From: an uncultured Clostridiaceae bacterium
GTDB taxonomy: Bacteria; Bacillota; Clostridia; TANB77; CAG-508
DNA length: 51,304 nt
Assembly: GCA_947167695.1 (NCBI GenBank)
Contig: CAMVIX010000004.1
Location: 1-51,304 of the forward strand
Reading direction: 5' to 3'
This document shows positions 10,201 through 19,600 of the stretch, piece by piece. The position numbers and the translations under genes were made by a program. The notes beneath the pieces are model-generated. The model ran no database searches, was not told where the DNA came from, and saw nothing but the letters and a program-made list of their open reading frames with translations. Numbering within the stretch: the first letter of the stretch is position 1; each line of letters opens with the position of its first letter.

Positions 10201-12440
10201 GCTAAGCCACACCTTAAATAACTCCCTTCTAGTAAATCATGGCTTAAAACTGTATTTTCAGGTATTTGGTTTGTTACAATATCTGAAAACATTTGCAAAT
10301 TATAAATACCTTTTCCTGTATAAATTCCCTCGTCAAAATTATCTTGGTATACATCAGATACTGCATTTGTATAAGGTTCTGTGCCTCCTCCATTTGCAAA
10401 AATTTTACTAAAGCCTGAACTGAAGCTTGAATTTAAGTCTATTCCTATTCTCGGTTGCAATATAGCATGGCCTGAGACCACCCTTCCGCTTTGGGCAATA
10501 GGCATGTTTAAAACATGCTCCATTGCTCCTATTAATTCTAGCCCAGAATTTAGCACAAGATTTGTATCTGCATCTAATGTAATAATATATTTTATTTTAG
10601 GCATAAACTCTAATTGATTTATTATTGTGTTTACTCTAAAATCATTTGTACTTGCATCTCTTAAAAACTCATTAAATTGTATTAGCAGTCCTCTCTTTCT
10701 CTCCCACCCTAAGTAGCAAGCTTCTTTTGAATTCCAAGTTCTTTTTCTGTATAAAAAATGAAATATATTAAAATCTTCACTTTGATATTTTTTATTTAGA
10801 TTTTTTACCTGCTTTAATCCTTCTTCAATTATTTCTTTATCAAAATTCTCTTCTTGCTTATCTCCTGCTGTTACATCACCTAGTATTGCATAATATATGT
10901 TTTTGCTTTTATTGGCTAATGAATACACCTCTAATTTTTTTGCAATTTCTTTTACTTTTTCTCTGTTTTGCAGTATTGTAGGAATTACAACAAATGTTGC
11001 AGCTTCCTCTGGTACACCGCTACTAAAATCCAGCTTTGGTATTCGCTTTGGTTTTACAATTTTAGATAAAATGTACACTATAACTTGCATTACTATTTCT
11101 GTAAGTGGTAAGTATAGTATAATTACCGAAAGTAAGGATAAAATGAAATTCCTGCTTTTACTGTAAAATAGTACATAAAACAAAAAGCAAAAATAAAGTG
11201 GCAATATTATATTTGCCCCCATATATAATTTAGATTTTTCTTCGTAATTTGTTTCCTTTCTTCTTATTTCTAGTTTTTTATATAAAGTGTTTATGTCTTC
11301 AAAAAGGAAATAACCTATATGGCTTCTCTTTTCTTGCATTTTTCTCTCTGGCTCACTTAAGTTTCTAGCATTCTTTTCTTTTTCTATTTTTGCCATATCA
11401 AGTAGAGTTTTTGCTATATATATTTCTGAAATATTGCTTTTTCTTGAAATTTCTCTTATTTTACTTTGATAATCATTTTTTGTGTTATAATCCATTTTCT
11501 CATATACACCTGACGGATCTTGCAGTAGCACTTCTTCTATTCCACCTATTTGTTTTGAAATTTCGGCGAAATCCATATGTGATATTTCTTTAAGACTTAT
11601 AATAAGATTTCCCATACTTACTTTGTTTGTTGCATTTGTAAAGTGTACTTGCTTTATTACATCTCCAACACTTAATCCTATTTTATTTATTTGCTCTTCT
11701 AATATATTCAAATATGGAATTCCTTTTTTCCCATAACTTTTTAGTTTATATGATAAATATTCTATATATGCATAGCTCATTCTTTCATTAATTTTTTTTG
11801 TTATCTTTACTTGGTTCTTGAAGTTTAGCTTATTTTTTTCTTTTTGCTCAACCAATCTTTCTATTATGCTTTCAACTTTATATTTCTGCACTTGCGAACT
11901 TGCTATTTTATCACAAATCTCACGTATATTTTGTATTATGGCTAAACTTAAAAAAATTGGGAAACTCCATATTTCTTCAATTGTTAGAAGTTTTTTTCTT
12001 TGATATGAGCTTAAGAATAATTTAATTCCATCTTCATCTATTTTTCCATCGGTATAATTTACTATCTCTTCTGCCAGCACATAAATTCTTGCAAAACCTT
12101 TATATCTACCACTTGCTATACCATTTAAGTTTTTATATCTTTTTTCAGTTAGTTCTTTTTCTATAAATTTAGCCCTTTCCTCTATAATATAAAAATTATC
12201 TAAAATCCATTCTCCTGCTGGTTCTATCAGTATTTTTAGCTTTGCATGCTCATTTAAAATAGAATACGTATTTGAAATTATGTTAAAATTATTTTTTAAA
12301 TCTCGTATTGGGTATGTGGTTTCATCTGAATATCCTCTAACTATTTGTTCTGATGCAAGTTTTTCCAAATAATTGCATAACATATTCCTATCTAAGACTG
12401 CACCTTTTATATTTAAGCTCAAACTTTTTATTTTTTTCAA
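4278..12440 (-). CDS. ndvB: Cyclic beta-1,2-glucan synthase (GT84-GH94), interrupted by three CGG +1 shift sites
   Basis: This large membrane enzyme polymerises UDP-glucose into beta-1,2-glucan and trims and cyclises it. Three overlapping frames (12440 to 9921, 9920 to 8635, then to 4278) join into 2,719 residues if the C of each in-frame CGG (codons 840, 879 and 1268) is skipped; Rhizobium NdvB is about 2,830. The first part carries the GT84 glycosyltransferase with YIITLDADTNL, HDLLEGSYLR and RLSRWIRGDWQ. The middle part has membrane segments and a glucoamylase-like domain (HLYNWYNTETLEPL). The last part has the GH94 phosphorylase-like domain, with GGAYGFRDQLQDVLAL, GSGDWNDGF (catalytic Asp region) and GRGGWTWYTGSSAWM. 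The conserved join GIPWGISE appears only after the third shift. The start is TTG at 12440 after AAGGAGAGG. No other CGG is in frame across 2,700 codons. Three independent indels in an otherwise intact gene would normally suggest a pseudogene, but the shared site argues for decoding. Confidence 0.85.
8635..8637 (-). other. CGG +1 frameshift site (glucan synthase, codon 1268)
   Basis: The codons read GAG GTC CGG AAT, and the zero frame stops 24 bases later. Skipping C gives GAG GTC GGA ATT CCG TGG (EVGIPWG), the conserved start of the GH94-side region. Confidence 0.85.
9803..9805 (-). other. CGG +1 frameshift site (glucan synthase, codon 879)
   Basis: The codons read TTT GAC CGG GGT AAC. Skipping C gives GAC GGG GTA ACA (DGVT) and enters the frame that encodes LELAFLPFKAY, a conserved segment of the family. 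Confidence 0.85.
9921..9923 (-). other. CGG +1 frameshift site (glucan synthase, codon 840)
   Basis: The codons read ATA GTA CGG ACT. Without a shift the frame ends after a low-complexity Ser/Tyr run. Skipping C gives GTA GGA CTA ATT GCA, continuing a hydrophobic membrane segment (VGLIAVSIPAILAIADK). Confidence 0.85.
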
Positions 12441-12618
12441 AGTTTTCCTCTCCTTAAAGTTTGTTTTTTCGTTTTATTTCTATTTTTTCTTAATATTGCA
12501 AAATTTATGCATATGGGAATTTTTTACAATTTTAATTTGACTTTGTTTGAAATTTGTGGTAAAATATAATTGAGTATTACCCTTTTTAATAAACACTATA
12601 GAAAGGAAGTGAGTTTAC
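12441..12618. other. Divergent intergenic region between the glucan synthase and a small gene
   Basis: This 178-bp region separates the minus-strand glucan synthase from the plus-strand small gene. A good plus-strand promoter is listed at 12537-12565. On the minus strand TTGTAA...TAAATT with a 16-base gap is a weak candidate for the synthase. I see no operator-like palindrome. Confidence 0.4.
12537..12565 (+). promoter_or_regulatory. Promoter for the small plus-strand gene
   Basis: TTGACT (12537-12542) and TAAAAT (12560-12565) are separated by 17 bases and lie about 55 bases upstream of the ATG at 12619. TATAAT also occurs at 12565-12570 but at poor spacing. Confidence 0.6.
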
Positions 12619-12786
12619 ATGTCAGAAAGCAAAAAAAATTCTAGAATATTCCGCGATTCTTTGACAGTAATAAACCATCCGAGAGCACTTAGGTTGCCAA
12701 AAGATTTTTTTGAAAATATAGAATCTAAAGTTGAAGATAAAAAAACTAAAGATCCAGAATATTCAAAACAAATTGAAGATAGATAA
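12619..12786 (+). CDS. Small hypothetical protein (55 aa)
   Basis: This is the only convincing plus-strand gene in the window. It starts with ATG at 12619 after GAAAGGAAGTGAG and ends TAA at 12786. It begins MSESKKNSRIFRDSL, has a short hydrophobic-basic middle (HPRALRLPKDFFENIE), and ends with a charged, coil-like tail rich in Lys, Asp and Glu. There is no membrane segment. I do not recognise a family. A well-spaced promoter upstream supports expression. It is divergent from the glucan synthase gene and shares its upstream region, so a regulatory link is possible but not shown. Confidence 0.6.
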   Translation: MSESKKNSRIFRDSLTVINHPRALRLPKDFFENIESKVEDKKTKDPEYSKQIEDR

Positions 12787-12808
12787 AAAATGAAAATTCA
12801 ATTAAATT

Positions 12809-12834
12809 GGGTACAGGTTTATAAACCTGTACCC
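12809..12834. repeat. Palindrome of the GACAGGTTTATAAACCTGTC type
   Basis: A perfect inverted repeat, GGGTACAGGTTTA / TAAACCTGTACCC, lies 22 bases after the small gene's stop. Related palindromes with the same core occur at 16626-16663 and 49989-50027. No T-run follows it on either strand, so it is not a standard terminator. Confidence 0.65.
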
Positions 12835-12876
12835 TTAGCCTTGTTGTATAGGAAGAAACACACTTTTGGCCAAAGC

Positions 12877-12925
12877 GTGAGCCAAAGGGGACACACCTTT
12901 TCTAGAAATGTCCCCTTTGGCTCAC
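12877..12925. repeat. GTGAGCC palindromic repeat, copy a
   Basis: The arms GTGAGCCAAAGGGGACA and TGTCCCCTTTGGCTCAC flank a 15-base loop. It lies between the ends of the small gene and cwlD. Related copies are at 13718, 13811, 24562 and 49895, all intergenic. Confidence 0.7.
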
Positions 12926-12937
12926 CTTTGTTCTAGC

Positions 12938-13650
12938 TTACATAAAATAATTAATTATTCCTAAATAAATTCCCCACGCAAGCTTATCTTGGTATTCATC
13001 TGTTTGTAGCAACTTTTCTTCTTCTGCATTTGACAAAAAACCACATTCTACAATAGCAGTTGGAATCTTTACATTGTCTATTATGTATTTGTTTTCTATT
13101 TTAAGTGCTTCACGCTTATTTTGCTTTTGTATAGCCCCGTTTAATCCATTTTGAATTGATATAGCTAAATTTTTGCTGTTTTCGTCGTTTTTTCTAAAAA
13201 ATGTCTGCCATCCCCAATACTGAGATTCACCTATTTTATTTAAATGTATTGATACAAATATATCTGCATTACTATTGTTCCCTATTTCCACTCTATTTTT
13301 CATATCACTTATCTTTTTGCTACGAATACTTGTGCTGTCGCTAGAATAAATTCCATTTTCATCAGATCTAGTGAGTATGACTTCACATCCCGCCTGCTCT
13401 AATAAATGCTGAACCTTTTTTGTAATTTTTAAGTTAATACTACTTTCACTAACTCCGTTTTTTCCGTACAGCTCCTTCATCTGGAAGGCCATGGCCGAGC
13501 ATCTAGAACAATAACTTTATCTGAAACTGGAGTAGCCATTGTTTCTATAGACTGCTGTTTAAAGTTTGCAACAGAATAAAAACATGTAAATAAAGAAATT
13601 CCAATAAAATACGCACATAGAAGTAATCTTTTTTTATGTAAAATTATCAT
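12938..13650 (-). CDS. cwlD: N-acetylmuramoyl-L-alanine amidase CwlD, two CGG +1 shift sites
   Basis: CwlD removes the peptide side chain from muramic acid in the spore cortex, a step needed to make muramic-delta-lactam. The reading frame from ATG 13650 has an N-terminal membrane segment (YFIGISLFTCFY), then IVLD. Skipping C at CGG codon 52 gives AGHGLPDEGAV, and at codon 62 GKNGVSESSINLKI. The result is 236 residues, close to the 237 of Bacillus subtilis CwlD. The zinc-binding His53 and Glu58 lie between the two shift sites, so without shifting there is no active enzyme. Later motifs are DIFVSIHLN (third zinc ligand) and TAIVECGFLSN (catalytic Glu). A possible sporulation-type promoter lies just upstream. 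The neighbour at 13862 is on the same strand but separated by repeats. Confidence 0.9.
13464..13466 (-). other. CGG +1 frameshift site (cwlD, codon 62)
   Basis: The codons read GCT GTA CGG AAA AAA CGG AGT TAG. Skipping the first C gives GTA GGA AAA AAC GGA GTT (VGKNGV), in frame with the rest of CwlD; the second CGG in the zero frame is then no longer in phase. Confidence 0.9.
13495..13497 (-). other. CGG +1 frameshift site (cwlD, codon 52)
   Basis: The codons read CTA GAT GCT CGG CCA TGG. Skipping C gives GAT GCT GGC CAT GGC (DAGHG), the near-invariant zinc-binding motif of amidase family 3. Confidence 0.92.
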
Positions 13651-13669
13651 AGTTATCCCTCTTAAGTAT

Positions 13670-13699
13670 ATTTTATGTCTTAGAACTATTCATTATTCA
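13670..13699 (-). promoter_or_regulatory. Possible sporulation sigma (sigma-G-like) promoter of cwlD
   Basis: On the minus strand TGAATA (13699-13694) is followed after 16 bases by CATAAAAT (13677-13670), about 20 bases before the start codon. This resembles the sigma-G pattern TGAATA and CATACTA, although the gap is one or two bases short. No good sigma-A promoter is visible here. Confidence 0.3.
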
Positions 13700-13717
13700 T
13701 TAAATTAAAGAACATAG

Positions 13718-13768
13718 GTGAGCCAAAGGGGACACACCTCTTCGAGGAATGTCCCCAATTTGGCTCAC
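13718..13768. repeat. GTGAGCC palindromic repeat, copy b
   Basis: The arms GTGAGCCAAAGGGGACA and TGTCCCCAATTTGGCTCAC flank a CTCTTCGAG inner stem. It lies upstream of cwlD. Confidence 0.7.
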
Positions 13769-13810
13769 GCCAAGCATTTGAGTTGATTTTTCCTATATAA
13801 GAACGAAGAT

Positions 13811-13860
13811 GGGCCAAAGGGGACACACCTCTTTTACGAGGAATGTCCCCTTTGGCTCAC
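13811..13860. repeat. GTGAGCC palindromic repeat, copy c
   Basis: The arms GGGCCAAAGGGGACA and TGTCCCCTTTGGCTCAC flank a CTCTTTTACGAG inner stem. It abuts the stop of the GGDEF gene at 13862 and could help end its transcript. The 210 bases from 13651 to 13861 hold copies b and c and the cwlD promoter region only. Confidence 0.7.
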
Positions 13861-13861
13861 G

Positions 13862-14791
13862 TCAGTCACTTTTTCTTCTGTCAATTGCATAACTGCTTCC
13901 CATTATTGTTTTTGCTATATGTTTTATCTGTGCTCCTACTTCTCCTATTTCAAGTATGTTACTAAATCTTTTTGTTTCTACTATTACAACACCTATTGAA
14001 ATAGATGTAAGAGGGAATTGTTCTATTATATTTCTTCTATTTGCAACTTCTAAATAGCCTCTCCTTGCATCTTCTTCTGTAAAATACTCTGTAACCTTTG
14101 CATCAAATTCAGCAATAATGTCCTGGCAAATTGATTCCGATTTTTTGCTATCCACTATCGCAATAAAATCGTCTCCACCGATATGCCCAACAAATGAATT
14201 TTCAATCTCACACGCATGAACATGTTTTAATATTGTTCTTGCAGTAAATTTTATAATTTCGTCTCCCTTTAAGAAGCCATAAACATCATTATATGATTTG
14301 AAATTATCCAAATCCAAATATAAAACAGCGAACTCTTCTTTGTTAGATAATCTCTTTTTTAATTCTGCATGTATTTGCACATTTCCTGGAAGACCTGTAA
14401 GTGGGCTAACTCTTCTGTTTGTATTAATTAAACGAAGTATGTTTCTTACCGTGTAGTAAAACTCATCTTTGTCTATTGGCATATTTATATAATATTCTAC
14501 TGCACACGATAAAATATCTATACGATGCCTTTTTTCTGCTTTTGATGAAAGGACTATTATAGGCGTAATGCTATTGTCTTCATCGTTTCTAATTTTCATG
14601 CATAAATCTAATGCAGAAATATTTACACTATCTTCATTTATAATAAATAGTTCTGGAATGTTTCTAAGAGCTGATTCTAGTTTTTCTGCTTTTGCTCTTT
14701 TAAACTTATATTCTTTTTCACCCTTAAATGCCTCTTTTGCATCTTGAATTAAATTGTTTTCATCATCAATTATAAATATTTCGTGCTCCAT
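13862..14791 (-). CDS. Diguanylate cyclase with a degenerate receiver domain
   Basis: This 309-residue protein has an N-terminal receiver-like domain (about residues 3-120) and a C-terminal GGDEF domain (about 130-300), the layout of PleD-type cyclases that make c-di-GMP. The signature is GHIGGDDFIAIV at about 203-214, so the GG(D/E)(D/E)F active site is kept. The receiver has IIDDE at the first acidic pocket, but where the phosphorylated Asp is expected the third strand reads LFIIN (Asn52), and the usual Lys-Pro at the fifth strand is Met-Pro. It probably is not phosphorylated in the usual way. An RxxD inhibitory site before GGDDF is not seen. It starts at ATG 14791 after GAGAGGG and follows the CmpB-like gene by 12 bases, so the two are probably cotranscribed. 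Confidence 0.85.
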   Translation of the reverse strand: MEHEIFIIDDENNLIQDAKEAFKGEKEYKFKRAKAEKLESALRNIPELFIINEDSVNISALDLCMKIRNDEDNSITPIIVLSSKAEKRHRIDILSCAVEYYINMPIDKDEFYYTVRNILRLINTNRRVSPLTGLPGNVQIHAELKKRLSNKEEFAVLYLDLDNFKSYNDVYGFLKGDEIIKFTARTILKHVHACEIENSFVGHIGGDDFIAIVDSKKSESICQDIIAEFDAKVTEYFTEEDARRGYLEVANRRNIIEQFPLTSISIGVVIVETKRFSNILEIGEVGAQIKHIAKTIMGSSYAIDRRKSD

Positions 14792-14803
14792 AATATTCCC
14801 TCT

Positions 14804-15539
14804 CTAATCTCTTTTTCTCCATGTTTTCATATTTGGAAATGCTTTCCTTAATCTTTGTGTTTGTTTTTCAATTTTTTCTTTTAATTCTGTTTGTTTTGTT
14901 TTTAGTTCTTCTATAGTTGATTTTAGCCTGTCGCTTTTCTTTGCTTTTTCTGGTAAGTTTTTAAATTCTTCAATTTTTTCTTTTAAGTTATTGGTAATTT
15001 CACTTAATGTTTTTAAGCTAATATTTATATCTTTTATTTTTATTACAGTTATCCAGAAATCAATTACTAAGTAGATAACTAGTGCAAGAGTTCCATAATT
15101 AATTACAGCAGTAGGTATATTTGAAATAAGACCTACGGTTACAGGGTGTATCAGCTCAGTAAATGCTACGCCTAAAAAACCCCACGTAAGTGAATTTACT
15201 AGACATACTCTACCTTTTATATTAAACTTATAAAATGAGTAATCCCAATATTTTGTAGAAAATAATTTTTCTAATAGCCATCCCACAAAGTATTCCCATA
15301 CTGAAAACACAAAAAAGCTTACAATAAATGTTAAAATATAATTTCCCTGAAATGAACTTAATATAAGCATCATTCCGTACAGCGCCTAATCCATATATTG
15401 GGCAAAATGGTCCGTATAAAAAACCACTATTGACAAATTTTTTTTGCGATATAGTTTTAACCACACTTTCAAGCACCCATCCAAAAAAAGAATAGATGAA
15501 AAAGAAACTAATTAAATTTATCACTTGCTGCATACTCAT
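14804..15539 (-). CDS. CmpB-like membrane protein (PF06541 type), one CGG +1 shift site
   Basis: This 244-residue multi-spanning membrane protein belongs to the family named 'putative ABC-transporter type IV' (CmpB), whose real function is unclear. The first frame gives FFFIYSFFGWVLESV and SGFLYGPFCPIYGLGAV. Skipping C at CGG codon 55 continues GMMLILSSFQGNYILTFI and the conserved WEYFVGWLLEKLF and YWDYSFYKFNIKGRVCL. A charged coiled coil of about 70 residues forms the C-terminus. The start is ATG 15539 after GAAAGGAAA. The second half has no ribosome binding site of its own at its first Met codons, so a fused product is more likely than two proteins. Confidence 0.8.
15375..15377 (-). other. 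CGG +1 frameshift site (CmpB-like, codon 55)
   Basis: The codons read GGC GCT GTA CGG AAT GAT. Skipping C gives GTA GGA ATG ATG CTT (VGMML), joining two halves of one conserved family between YGLGA and the next membrane helix. Confidence 0.88.
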
Positions 15540-15568
15540 ATAATTGTATTTCCTTTCTTGACACTTTA

Positions 15569-15596
15569 AGCAGAGAGCTATATTTTGCTCTCTGCT
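15569..15596 (+). terminator. Hairpin with T-run, oriented to the plus strand
   Basis: AGCAGAGAG pairs with CTCTCTGCT around a short AT loop, and the plus strand continues ATTTTTTAATTT. It lies ten bases after the stop of the 15607-16542 gene, which is on the minus strand, where no T-run follows. It may still weaken readthrough. Confidence 0.4.
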
Positions 15597-15606
15597 ATTT
15601 TTTAAT

Positions 15607-16542
15607 TTAGTCTAATGAATACGTACATTTTCCATAGAATGTGGTTGCATCTATTCCTTCTTTATTACGTGCATTTATTATGATATAATTGTCTCCTAGT
15701 TCCAAATCTATTCTATATTCACATTCTTTTTCATTTTCTTGCTGACTTATCCATTTGTATTTCTTTCCATTTAGCTCATATTCTACATAGTCGAGTCCTA
15801 CATCATCTGTTACATAAATAGTTAGGTATTCTCTGTTTTGGCGTGGCATATGTATAGTTGGTTTTGTTTTTACATCACATATTTTAGTTTTTGTAGCCAT
15901 GTTGTTATATGCATCAACAGCAACTACAGTTAGTGTGTTTTCTCCTTTTATAACATCTACATCGGTTTCAATTTTTTTGTTGTCATCTGTTGGCTCTATT
16001 TTTGTTTCTTCTTCTTCATTCCATCTATATGTTATATATGCTATTTCATTTTCATCTGTAGCTATAATGTGAATTTTGCTTCCTGCTGTTGATAAATCTA
16101 TAATTGGCTCATCTATGTCTATTTCACTATTTCTGGAATCATATGTGTTGGTGTATGAGCCCTGAATTCCTATGTTATCTGTAACCCAAACATTAAGTAC
16201 ATTTCTTCCTTCTGGCATTTCAATTAGTTCTTCTTTAAACTTACTATTTCTTCCGGATATTGTTACTTCTTCGCCGTTATTCCAGCTATATGTAATTTTA
16301 TCTATTGGTTTATCATGTGTTACTGCAATTCTAACATAATTTGAATTTACAACACTTGTTTCGATGCTAGGTGGATTCGTGCTTACGGGTCCTTGCCTTT
16401 GCACCAATTTAATTATTCCATAAGTTCCAAATCCAATAGTAATTACTCCAAACACTATCATTGCTATGCTGAAAAATCTAATTATATTTTTTATATCTAC
16501 TTGTTTTTTACTAGCAACATCTTCATATAATATTTGGTTCAT
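15607..16542 (-). CDS. Single-pass membrane protein with Ig-like repeats
   Basis: This 311-residue protein has a short cytoplasmic start, one membrane helix (about residues 28-50: FSIAMIVFGVITIGFGTYGII) and an outside part of three repeated beta-rich units. Each unit carries a pattern like Y-x-W-N-x-G/E-E (ITYSWNNGEEVT, ITYRWNEEEET, VEYELNGKKYKW) followed by G-x-N-x-L/I-x-V and D. These look like Ig-like or Big-type folds used on cell surfaces. The ATG at 16542 follows GTGAGGTAA. It lies between the giant adhesin and the CmpB-like gene, all on the same strand, and may be a partner in envelope assembly. Its function is unknown. No in-frame CGG. Confidence 0.65.
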   Translation of the reverse strand: MNQILYEDVASKKQVDIKNIIRFFSIAMIVFGVITIGFGTYGIIKLVQRQGPVSTNPPSIETSVVNSNYVRIAVTHDKPIDKITYSWNNGEEVTISGRNSKFKEELIEMPEGRNVLNVWVTDNIGIQGSYTNTYDSRNSEIDIDEPIIDLSTAGSKIHIIATDENEIAYITYRWNEEEETKIEPTDDNKKIETDVDVIKGENTLTVVAVDAYNNMATKTKICDVKTKPTIHMPRQNREYLTIYVTDDVGLDYVEYELNGKKYKWISQQENEKECEYRIDLELGDNYIIINARNKEGIDATTFYGKCTYSLD

Positions 16543-16625
16543 GTTATTACCTCACTTATCTTTTTATAGAGAAATTATAACATAATGTTTTTTAGTTGTA
16601 AATAATTAGGGGACAAAAATTTAGC

Positions 16626-16663
16626 AAATCTGGGGACAGGTTTATAAACCTGTCCCCAGATTT
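16626..16663. repeat. Long palindrome with GGGGACAGGTTTATAAACCTGTCCCC core
   Basis: The inverted repeat AAATCTGGGGACAGGTTTA / TAAACCTGTCCCCAGATTT is perfect over 19-base arms. It lies 35 bases beyond the stop of the adhesin gene and could end its transcript. The same core recurs at 12809 and 49989. Confidence 0.7.
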
Positions 16664-16697
16664 GACTAAATTTTGAAGAGAAAATCAATTTTTTCTA

Positions 16698-19600
16698 TTA
16701 TTTAAGTACATATTTTTTTATTAATGCAATTCCTATAGCAAAAATTGTTATAGATATTACTGTTAAAATAATATATGATGGTTCAATACCTGTCCTTATT
16801 GTAAGAATTACTGGTGCATCGTCTATATCATCTTCTCCATCTTTTTTATTGTTTGGAGTAGAGTCTATATCTTTTGATCCATGTTCATTATAATCTTCAC
16901 TAATTTCTGCTATGTTTACTTTTAGTCCAACATTTTCTCCATCATTAATCCATGTTAGAATTACTGTTACTGTAGCACTTTGTCCTGGTTTTAATAATGT
17001 GTTTTCAAGCTTTCTTGTAACAATTTTACCATCTTTTTCTTCCCAACCTGGATTATCTTCTTTTACAAATTTTAAACCTTCTGGGATATAGTCTGAAACT
17101 TCTTTTGCGTATCCTTCAATTTCACCTTCGTTCGTAACTTTTATTGTATATTCAAATTTAACCGTTACATCATTAAGGTTCTTTCTATCTAAATCTACTT
17201 TTACTGTTGGCTCTGGATTTTCAAGTCCTGTATGTCCAGTATTTGTTTCAGTTGTCTGGCCGTTTTCTGTAACAATTGCTTTACTTACCCATTTTAATAA
17301 CGATAAATCAAAGTATTTTACTTTTAAATATTCTTTATCAATGTCGTCTTCTCCAGGTTTATTGTTGTTTGGAGTAGAGTCTTCATCTACTATGTCATTT
17401 CCATTTTCATCACTATCATCAGTAATTTCTGCTGTGTTAATGATTATTCTATTTGATGCTAGATTTGTCTCTGTTACTTTAAACGCAATTTGTAAGTCTC
17501 TGTAATCCGGATTGCCATCAGCTATTTCTGCTGTCTTGTCAAAGGCTTTTAGTAAATTGTCTTCTTCTCTTTCATCAGATTTTTCTTTTGATAGATAATC
17601 TGTTGAAACTGTTTTGCCATCTTCAGCTAATTTCCATTCGTATTTTGTATTTATTTCATGTTTTGGAAGATAAGCAAGTCCTTCAGGAATGTCATCTGTA
17701 ACCTCTTTTGCATATCCTGCAGTATTTCCTTCATTAAACACACGAATTGTATAAATAACTGTATCGCTGTTTGCAACAAGTATTGGATCTTTTGGATGTG
17801 TATACTTTAAGTTTTCGTCCTCACCCATTGTTACAACTGGATATCTTGTAGTTACATCTTCTGAATTTATTTTTGTAATAAACTTACGAAGTGCTAAATC
17901 AAAGTATTGTAGCTTAATTTGTTCGTAGTCATCATCATCTTCTTGCCATGAAGAATTGTCTTCTGGTATTTCTTCATTTTCGTATTTGTCTAGGTCTACA
18001 TTCTTTGGAGTAGAGTCTTCGTCATCGCCACTATCGTTTGTTATTTCAGCGATATTTCTTAAAATTCTCTCTGAAGTATTTGGCTCTGTTACATAAAATT
18101 CAACTAAAACATCTTTATAGTCTAAAACCTTAGTTTCTTTATTAAATGCCTTTATTTCCTTATTTGCAAGGTAATCTGTTGTAATAGTTTTTCCATCTTC
18201 TGAAACTTCCCATTTATAAGTTTCGTTTATTGTACTATTTTCTACAAATCTTAAACCTTCTGGAATATAGTCTGTAATTTGGGTTGCAGTTCCATCTTGC
18301 TTTCCTTCATTATAAACACGAATTGTATATACAACTGTATCACCATTTTTTACAACTATAGGATCCTTTGGATGTGTATATGTAGCAGTATGTTTTGTTC
18401 CATCAGATAGTCCAGACACATCAACTCTTGGAATTCTATTAGTTATTTCAGTACTGTTTATTTTTGTAATGAATTTACGTAAGCTTAAGTCGAAGTTTCC
18501 AAGTACCAAATATTCTTTATCTATGTCGTCTTCTTTATCTTTGTTATTATCTGGCACTGAATCTCTGTCTTCTACAGGATTTCCACTTTCATCGCTATCT
18601 TCACTTATTTCAGCTATATTGATTAATGTTCTATCTGAACTGTTTGGTTCTATTACCTCAAATGCTACTTTTACATCTCTGTAGTCTAAAGTCTTTGCAT
18701 CTTTATTGAATTTTGCTATTAAGTTATCCTCACTTACAGCCTTTGAAAGATAATTTGTTGTGATTTTTTTACCATCTTCTGATAGCTTCCACATATATTC
18801 TTTGTTTGTTTCATTATCTACAACAAATTTTAGTCCTTCTGGAATATTATCTGTAATTTCTTCAGCAAATCCAGCTACTTCACCTTCATTGTATATTCTA
18901 ATTGTATATGTTACTATATCTCCAGTTTTTACTAATATAGGGTCCTTTGGGTGTTCATAGCTAGCTGTTGTTACTGTTCCTGCAGCTAATTTGTTTAAAG
19001 ACTCATTTGTTGGCTTTGGAACTCTTGTTGTAATATTAGTATTGTTTACTTTTGTTATAAACTTACGTAGACTTAAATCAAATGGTTTTTCTTCTGGCTT
19101 AAGTATTAATGGTTCGAAATCATCATCATCTTCTTGCCATGAAGAATTGTCTTGTGGTATTGTGTCGTTTTCATATTTATCTAAATCCACATTGTTTGGG
19201 GTAGAATCTATGTCCTCTACTTCTTTGCCATTCTCATCAAGGTCTTTGCTTATTTCTGCTATATTCCTTAAAGTTCTATTAGATGTGTTTGGTTCTGTTA
19301 CTTCACATACAACTTCTACATCTTTATAACTTAATGCTTTAGCATCTTTATCAAATTTCTTGATTAAATTTTCACTTTCTCCCTCAATAAATTTCAAATA
19401 ACTTGTTGTAATTTTCTTGCCATCTTCTGATAATTCCCATTTGTACTTTTTATTTGTTTCATTTTCTTCTACAAATTTTAATCCTTCTGGAATATAGTCT
19501 GTTATCTCTTCTGCATATCCATCTATTTCACCTTCATTAAATACGCGAATTGTATATGTAACTAAATCTCCTGTTTTTACCAAAAGCGGATTTTTTGGAT

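Noticed and set aside
8614..12440. Glucan synthase as a pseudogene or as three separate genes
   Set aside because: All family motifs are intact, the frames join at CGG each time, and the downstream pieces have no ribosome binding sites. Random decay would also leave stop codons and indels at other sequences.
12809..13860. Clustered palindromes as a CRISPR array
   Set aside because: Copies are imperfect, unevenly spaced by hundreds of bases, and have no unique spacers of constant length or cas genes.
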